A stretch of 64,000 nt of DNA, taken from positions 124,001 through 188,000 of the forward strand of contig NZ_CP060711.1 of the NCBI RefSeq assembly GCF_014395425.1. Reading direction: 5' to 3'. The DNA comes from Thermomonas brevis. Lineage in GTDB: Bacteria > Pseudomonadota > Gammaproteobacteria > Xanthomonadales > Xanthomonadaceae. Under the pieces are notes generated by a model. That model was not told the DNA's origin, did not search any database, and worked only from the letters and a program-made list of their open reading frames with translations. This document shows, in pieces, positions 59,772 through 64,000 of the stretch; positions within the stretch are counted from its first letter, which is position 1; every line of letters starts with the position of its first letter. Position numbers and translations under genes: made by a program.

Positions 59772-61265
59772 TCAGTGCCCCTCGTGGCTGGTGGCGGGAG
59801 CAGGTGTGCCGTGGTCGTTCATCGTTCCATGGTCGCCATGGCTGTCATGGCCGTCGGACGCGCCAGGATCGCTGGCGGCAGCCGGTGGATCTCCCGATGT
59901 CGCCGGTATGGCATGGCCCGCGTGGGGATCAGCGACCTCGTCAACATGACCTGCGTGCGGATCGACGGCGTCCTCACCGTGCCCGGCGTGTGGATCCTCA
60001 GTGGTGCCCGAAGGCGCGCCGTGTCCTGCATGACCCTCAAGCCCCTGGAGTGCCGACTGCAGGTTGCTTTCGGCGTCGATCAGGAAGTTGGCGGAGACCA
60101 CGACCTGTTCGCCTTCGGCGATCCCGTCGAGCACTTCGATGCGATCGCCGCCACGGCGACCCAGGGTGACGTCGCGCGGTGCAAAACGGCCCGCGCCGGT
60201 CTCAACCAGCACCATCTGGCGCGTGCCGCTGTCCAGCACGGCCGAACGCGGAACGGTGAGCACCGGGCCGGTCCCCGGCGCCTCGAGCAGCACAGTCCCG
60301 TAGAGCCCGGGCCGCAGGTCGCCGTTGGGATTGGGCAATGCGATGCGCACGTCCACGGTGCGCGTCATTGCATCGATGACGGGCTGCACGAAGGTGACCT
60401 TGCCCTTGGCCACCTGGCCTGGCAGGGCTACGGTTTCAAAGCGGGCGGGCTGGCCGATTGCTATGCCCGCGGCCTGCGCCGCCGGCACCTTGGCGACCAC
60501 CCACACCATCGACAGGTCGGCCAGGCGCAGGATGGTCTCGCCCGCCTCGAACCGGGCGCCCTGGACCACCGGTTTTTCGATCACCACCGCATTTGCCGGC
60601 GCGGTGAGAACCAGGGCCTTCTTGCCCATCTGCGCATTGCTGATTTCCCAGTTGCGAAGGCGGGTACGGGCGGCATCGCGTAGGCGGGTCATCGATGCCG
60701 CGCTGGCGGGATCGGATCCGGCCAGCCTGCGGGCGGTCTCGTCAGCGAGCCTGTATTCCTGCTGCGCCGCAGCCAACTGCGGGCTGTAGACGGATAGCAG
60801 CGGCTGCCCGGCGCGGACTCGCATGCCGGTCTGGTTCGCGTACAGCCGCTCCACCCAGCCTTCGAAGCGCGGGGCAATGACGTACTGTCGGGTCTCGTCG
60901 ACCTCGACCGTGCCGCTGGTGCGCACGGTGGCGGACAGTGCCCCGCGCGTAACCGCTTCCGTGCGCACGCCCAGCGCCTGCACCTTGTCCGGCGGCAGCA
61001 CCACCGTGCCCTGCGCCGCCGGCGGCGCGTCGTCGGCATAGACCGGAACGTAGTCCATGCCCATCGGATCCTTCTTCGGCACCGGCGAGGTGTCGGGGAG
61101 CCCCATGGGATTTCGGTAATAAAGCACCTTGCGCTCCGCGGCAGGCGCCTCGGCGGATGTAGCTGCGGTCGGCGAATCGTTGGTCGCGCGGCCGGCCATC
61201 CAGCCTGTGGTGAGGGCGGCGAGTGCGACGCCGATGGCGAGCGACAGGGTCTGGACACGGGTCAT
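59772..61265 (-). CDS. cusB: RND periplasmic adaptor (CusB-like) with His-rich tail
   Basis: The 497-residue protein has an N-terminal hydrophobic anchor (SLAIGVALAALTTGWMAGR), then VLYYRNPMGLPDTSPVPKKD, which is the metal-binding YHS-like motif of CusB-type adaptors. Barrel-sandwich and beta-barrel regions follow, with GQPARFETVALPGQVAKGKV. After residue 400 there is a run of DPHAGH repeats, a likely metal-binding tail beyond the usual domain. It overlaps the outer-membrane gene by four bases. Confidence 0.92.
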   Translation of the reverse strand: MTRVQTLSLAIGVALAALTTGWMAGRATNDSPTAATSAEAPAAERKVLYYRNPMGLPDTSPVPKKDPMGMDYVPVYADDAPPAAQGTVVLPPDKVQALGVRTEAVTRGALSATVRTSGTVEVDETRQYVIAPRFEGWVERLYANQTGMRVRAGQPLLSVYSPQLAAAQQEYRLADETARRLAGSDPASAASMTRLRDAARTRLRNWEISNAQMGKKALVLTAPANAVVIEKPVVQGARFEAGETILRLADLSMVWVVAKVPAAQAAGIAIGQPARFETVALPGQVAKGKVTFVQPVIDAMTRTVDVRIALPNPNGDLRPGLYGTVLLEAPGTGPVLTVPRSAVLDSGTRQMVLVETGAGRFAPRDVTLGRRGGDRIEVLDGIAEGEQVVVSANFLIDAESNLQSALQGLEGHAGHGAPSGTTEDPHAGHGEDAVDPHAGHVDEVADPHAGHAIPATSGDPPAAASDPGASDGHDSHGDHGTMNDHGTPAPATSHEGH

Positions 61266-62584
61266 CGGATATCTCCTTCGATGGCGCGCACGGCGGCGGC
61301 GCCCAACAGTTCGTCACGCAATGCATCGACCCGTGCGAGGTCGGCGCCCTGCCATTCATTGAGTGCTTCCAGCAGCGTCCCGAAGTCGACTTCGCCGACC
61401 TGGTAGCTCGCCAGCGCCGACTGCCAGGTGGCGTCGGCCTGCGGCAGCAGCGTGTTCTGGATCAGTTGCCGGCGTTCGCGGGCGCTGGTCCACTGCGACC
61501 AGGCGGAAGCGCCTCGCTCCTCGACGGCCCGCAGCGTGGCGTCCCTGCGGGCCAGCGCGGCTTCCTCGAGCAGGCGCGATTCGCGCTCGCGCTCGCGGCG
61601 GGCGCGCTGCTGGAACGGGATCTCCACCTCGAGCATCAGCTCGGTACTCTGGATGCCGTTGCCCAGCTGCATCGCACCCACGCCGACGGTGATGTCGGGA
61701 AAGCGGTTGCGACGCTGCAGCACCACATTCGTGCGCGCGGCCTCGGCGCGGGCCTGCTGCGAACGGACCGCGGGGTGCGTGTCGGCGGCGTCCAGAGCCT
61801 CGGCAAGCGAAGCGCTGCGGACGGCAAGGTGCGGCGCCTCGTCGGGAGCCGCCAGCGGCGCATCGGAACGGCGCCCCAGCACCGCGTTCAAGGTGGCGGC
61901 CGCCTCTTGCTTGGCGGCGAGGCGTTCGATCCGCTCGCGCTGCAGGGTGGTCTGCTCGACTTGGGCGCGGATGGCATCCTGCTGTGCCGCGCGGCCAAGG
62001 GCGTAGCGCACGCCCGCGATCTCTTCGATCTGGCGGAGCAGGGCGATGCGGCGATCGAGCACGTCTATCGCTTGATCGGCATGCCAATAGCGAGCGTAGG
62101 CCGCCTCGGCGTCGGACAGCAGCCCGCGCGTCGCAGTGACTCGATCAAGTCCGATCGCGACCGCGTCCTGGCTGGCCGCAGTCCGCGCCAGATCGCGCTT
62201 GCCCCAGAGCGGAAAGCGCTGGCGCACCGCGTAGTTGATCTCACGCTCGGCACCGACGGTGCGCCAGGGTCTGTCCGGATCGAGCCCGCGAAAGCCCATC
62301 GAGGCCATCGGATCGGGCAGGGCGCCCGCCGGCAGTATCCGCGCTTCAGCGGCCTGGGTTTCCAAGCCCATGGCCCGAAGCTCGGGGTTGTGTTCGAGCA
62401 CCCAGGTCCGGATCGACTCGAGACTGTGTCCCGGGATGGGCTCGGTTGCGGTCACCGGCAGCGCCAGCGCCCACAAGGCGCCGGCGAGCACGCAGGCGAG
62501 CACGCGCCGCCGCGGTGGCCGCTGGCAGGACAGCGGGTGGCAGTGCAGGCGGCTGGCCTGCCACAGGTAGAACGGAGATGCCAT
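61262..62584 (-). CDS. cusC: TolC-family outer membrane efflux protein
   Basis: The ATG at 62582-62584 gives 440 residues with a signal peptide (VLACVLAGALWALALPVTA). Long alpha-helical hairpins typical of TolC proteins follow (HNPELRAMGLETQAAEARIL; ALASYQVGEVDFGTLLEALN). INYAVRQRFPLWGKRDLART is a conserved segment in heavy-metal efflux members. Its stop overlaps the adaptor start. It is the outer-membrane channel of the CusCBA-type system. Confidence 0.92.
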   Translation of the reverse strand: MASPFYLWQASRLHCHPLSCQRPPRRRVLACVLAGALWALALPVTATEPIPGHSLESIRTWVLEHNPELRAMGLETQAAEARILPAGALPDPMASMGFRGLDPDRPWRTVGAEREINYAVRQRFPLWGKRDLARTAASQDAVAIGLDRVTATRGLLSDAEAAYARYWHADQAIDVLDRRIALLRQIEEIAGVRYALGRAAQQDAIRAQVEQTTLQRERIERLAAKQEAAATLNAVLGRRSDAPLAAPDEAPHLAVRSASLAEALDAADTHPAVRSQQARAEAARTNVVLQRRNRFPDITVGVGAMQLGNGIQSTELMLEVEIPFQQRARRERERESRLLEEAALARRDATLRAVEERGASAWSQWTSARERRQLIQNTLLPQADATWQSALASYQVGEVDFGTLLEALNEWQGADLARVDALRDELLGAAAVRAIEGDIR

Positions 62585-62709
62585 ATCAGTGTCCTTGGGC
62601 CGACGCGACGCAGTCGCTCGGCCGGGGCAGGAACACATGCCGTGACGCGCACGGCACGAACGCACAGCACTGCACCGCACAGGCGTGCGGCGCAGTCAGC
62701 ATTCGGGCA

Positions 62710-63129
62710 TCAGATCAGCAGGAGGGCCGCGGGATGCGCGGTGGGTCGGTGCCAGGCAGGCGTGGGTGGCGAATCGACCCATGTGGACGTGACCCCGGGG
62801 CCACCGTCTGCGACTTCGGCGGCCGCGAACCAGGAGAACCACACCCCGACCAGCAGCGGTGGAACCGGCGGGATGCGCCCGCTGTCGGCCGAGAGATCCC
62901 CTTCGCTGCAGTGCGCGGCACACAGTGCTTCATCAGCCGAGGGAAGCTCTTCACCACAATCGTGGCCGTGGTCGTGGCGGGTGTCCGCGTCGGCCGCGAC
63001 TGCGGCGGTTGTGGCCCTGAGATCCAGACAGCCGCCATGACCGGCCAGTGCGAACTGGGACCAGAGCAACGCCACCATCGCGAGGAGGGCAGTGCGCTGA
63101 AACCAGTTCCGATGGCGAAGGCGGATCAT
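62710..63129 (-). CDS. Secreted Cys/His-rich hypothetical protein
   Basis: The 139-residue product has a signal-like N-terminus (WFQRTALLAMVALLWSQFALA). The mature part is rich in His and Cys (DTRHDHGHDCGEE, ALCAAHCSEGD) with a tryptophan-rich hydrophobic stretch (GVWFSWFAAAEV). This resembles small secreted proteins found upstream of metal efflux operons. It precedes cusC by 125 bases on the same strand. A metal-binding role is inferred from composition only. Confidence 0.65.
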   Translation of the reverse strand: MIRLRHRNWFQRTALLAMVALLWSQFALAGHGGCLDLRATTAAVAADADTRHDHGHDCGEELPSADEALCAAHCSEGDLSADSGRIPPVPPLLVGVWFSWFAAAEVADGGPGVTSTWVDSPPTPAWHRPTAHPAALLLI

Positions 63130-63259
63130 GATCTGAGTTTACTCTTTTCTGATCCGGTGCAACTGATCCAGATCAATTTCTGGTCAGGAACAGAGACGGC
63201 GGGGGAGTTCGTGCCGATGCTCGGCGGGGAGGAACCATCAAGACTATGCGCCATCGCGC

Positions 63260-63895
63260 TCAGGCAGCCGCGGGGCTGAGCGTTCCCAGCACCGAAACGA
63301 CGATCAAGATCAGGATGGCCAGTGTGGCCTCAGCCGCGACACTCTGCCGCAGGGCCCGCACTTCCTGCACAGGATCGCCGCTGGCCAGGGCGCGTCCCAG
63401 ACGCGGCACCAGCGTCCAGCGGTGCAATGCACCCAGGCCCAGCATTCCTCCGAACAGGGCAAGCTTCACCAGCAGAAGGTTCCCGTACGTGCTCTGGAGC
63501 AGTGTCGACAACGACCATGCGGTGAGATCACCGTAGTGCGCGATGCCAGACACGATGAGCGCAGCAACGAAGATCGTGCCGAGCGTCGAGAATCCGTGCA
63601 GAAGATCATGCGTCGCTCGAAGGCGCCTACTGCCGGAGACCGCCTCCCTGCGCAGGAGCAGGCCCAGGAACACCAGTACCGCGGCAACCCAGCCGCCTGC
63701 CGCGAGCAGGTGGACCAGGCCCGCAGCAAGCCGCAGCGCACCGGACGCGCCTTCACCGGCGGCGGCGTGGCCGTTCCATGCCAGCGTAGCAAGTGCGCCG
63801 CCCGCCAGCATTGCCAGCCGCGGAAAGGCGGACTCCACCTTTCCGCGGCGGCGCTGCCATCCGAGCACGACGAGCGAGGCAAACACGAGCCCCAA
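63260..63895 (-). CDS. copD: CopD-family membrane protein, 5'-truncated
   Basis: The 211-residue frame begins at a TTG (63893-63895) and lacks the first part of the usual protein of about 300 residues. It has several transmembrane helices (LAAGLVHLLAAGGWVAAVLV, TIFVAALIVSGIAHYGDLTA, GNLLLVKLALFGGMLGLGAL) with conserved His, as in CopD/PcoD copper-uptake proteins. Upstream of 63896 the frame is open only for a few codons and meets an unrelated plus-strand gene fragment. Truncation by rearrangement is likely, but the true start could lie off the window in another frame. Confidence 0.75.
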   Translation of the reverse strand: MGLVFASLVVLGWQRRRGKVESAFPRLAMLAGGALATLAWNGHAAAGEGASGALRLAAGLVHLLAAGGWVAAVLVFLGLLLRREAVSGSRRLRATHDLLHGFSTLGTIFVAALIVSGIAHYGDLTAWSLSTLLQSTYGNLLLVKLALFGGMLGLGALHRWTLVPRLGRALASGDPVQEVRALRQSVAAEATLAILILIVVSVLGTLSPAAA

Positions 63896-64000
63896 CTCAA
63901 GACCGCGAAGCGGTTGGCGGAGGTGCTGGGGATTCCTCCCGCGTTCCTCTACACCGAAGACGATTTATTGGCCGCGCTGTTACTACGTTGGAATGAGTTG
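63888..64000 (+). pseudogene. XRE-type helix-turn-helix gene fragment (3' part, runs off the edge)
   Basis: A plus-strand frame reads PQLKTAKRLAEVLGIPPAFL followed by YTEDDLLAALLLRWNEL. This matches the last helices of a Cro/C1-type DNA-binding domain and what follows. No start codon or first helices precede it, because the DNA immediately upstream belongs to copD. The fragment therefore begins at a junction near 63,888-63,896 and continues past the window. Confidence 0.6.

Noticed and set aside
61223-63040. A plus-strand open frame of 605 codons over the TolC-family gene
   Set aside because: Antisense to a complete efflux protein with no protein-like pattern of its own.
1-64000. tRNA, rRNA genes, CRISPR arrays or riboswitches
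   Set aside because: None was recognised by eye on either strand. A covariance-model search would be needed to exclude small structured RNAs.

Overview
The window is high-GC DNA from a gammaproteobacterium, most probably of the Lysobacteraceae (Xanthomonadaceae: Lysobacter, Luteimonas, Pseudoxanthomonas or Stenotrophomonas-like). Evidence is the flagellar cluster order flgA-cheV-flgBCDEFGHIJK with flgM/flgN, a TTAG-N6-TACTA SOS box of the type known in Xanthomonas, and attC sites resembling those of Xanthomonas integrons. The genus cannot be fixed from sequence alone.

Region 1 (1-14,522) looks like core chromosome. A minus-strand operon flgB to flgK (flgK runs off the left edge) has a near-perfect sigma-54 promoter before flgB. 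cheV is divergent from flgA, which has its own sigma-54 site. flgM-flgN is preceded by an excellent sigma-28 site and runs into a PAS histidine kinase, which converges on a degenerate GGDEF-EAL-receiver protein and an HD-GYP phosphodiesterase.

Region 2 (about 14,700-35,460) is accessory. It opens with a Tn7-like transposition operon (tnsA-tnsB-tnsC-tniQ). Then come a small HTH protein, an unknown 406-residue protein, two attC sites with a gene cassette but no integrase gene, an SRAP (YedK/HMCES-like) protein, an orphan MbcA/ParS antitoxin, an SOS-boxed umuD-X-umuC operon, a deaminase, a candidate anti-phage pair (DUF4297-type nuclease plus zinc-hook ABC ATPase) and a tyrosine recombinase. An electrophile/quinone module (YgiN-like, GlxA-like regulator, Old Yellow Enzyme) and an IS21 remnant follow. 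DNA damage handling and defence are the common cargo themes.

Region 3 (35,515-39,285) holds a GlcG/HbpS-like secreted protein gene and a small operon (NTF2-like, GNAT, nitrilase) divergent from a LysR regulator.

Region 4 (39,565-64,000) is a metal-resistance and metabolic island. In transcription order on the minus strand: CopD fragment, a Cys/His-rich secreted protein, CusCBA-type RND efflux genes, MerR regulator with a 19-bp-spacer promoter, DUF2933 protein, ICMT-family protein, CPD-type P1B ATPase, secreted protein, beta-CASP metallo-hydrolase, AMP phosphorylase-like protein, PRPP synthase-like protein, phosphoketolase, UbiB-like kinase, CPH-type (CopB) ATPase and acetate kinase. The four-base stop/start overlaps suggest coupled expression. 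Phosphoketolase plus acetate kinase could make ATP from pentose phosphates released from nucleotides; this is the most unusual system here.

Five breaks in reading frame (flgA, the ABC ATPase, the GlcG-like gene and two in the phosphoketolase) are each repaired by adding one G/C, usually in a short run. This pattern fits uncorrected long-read deletions at least as well as true gene decay.
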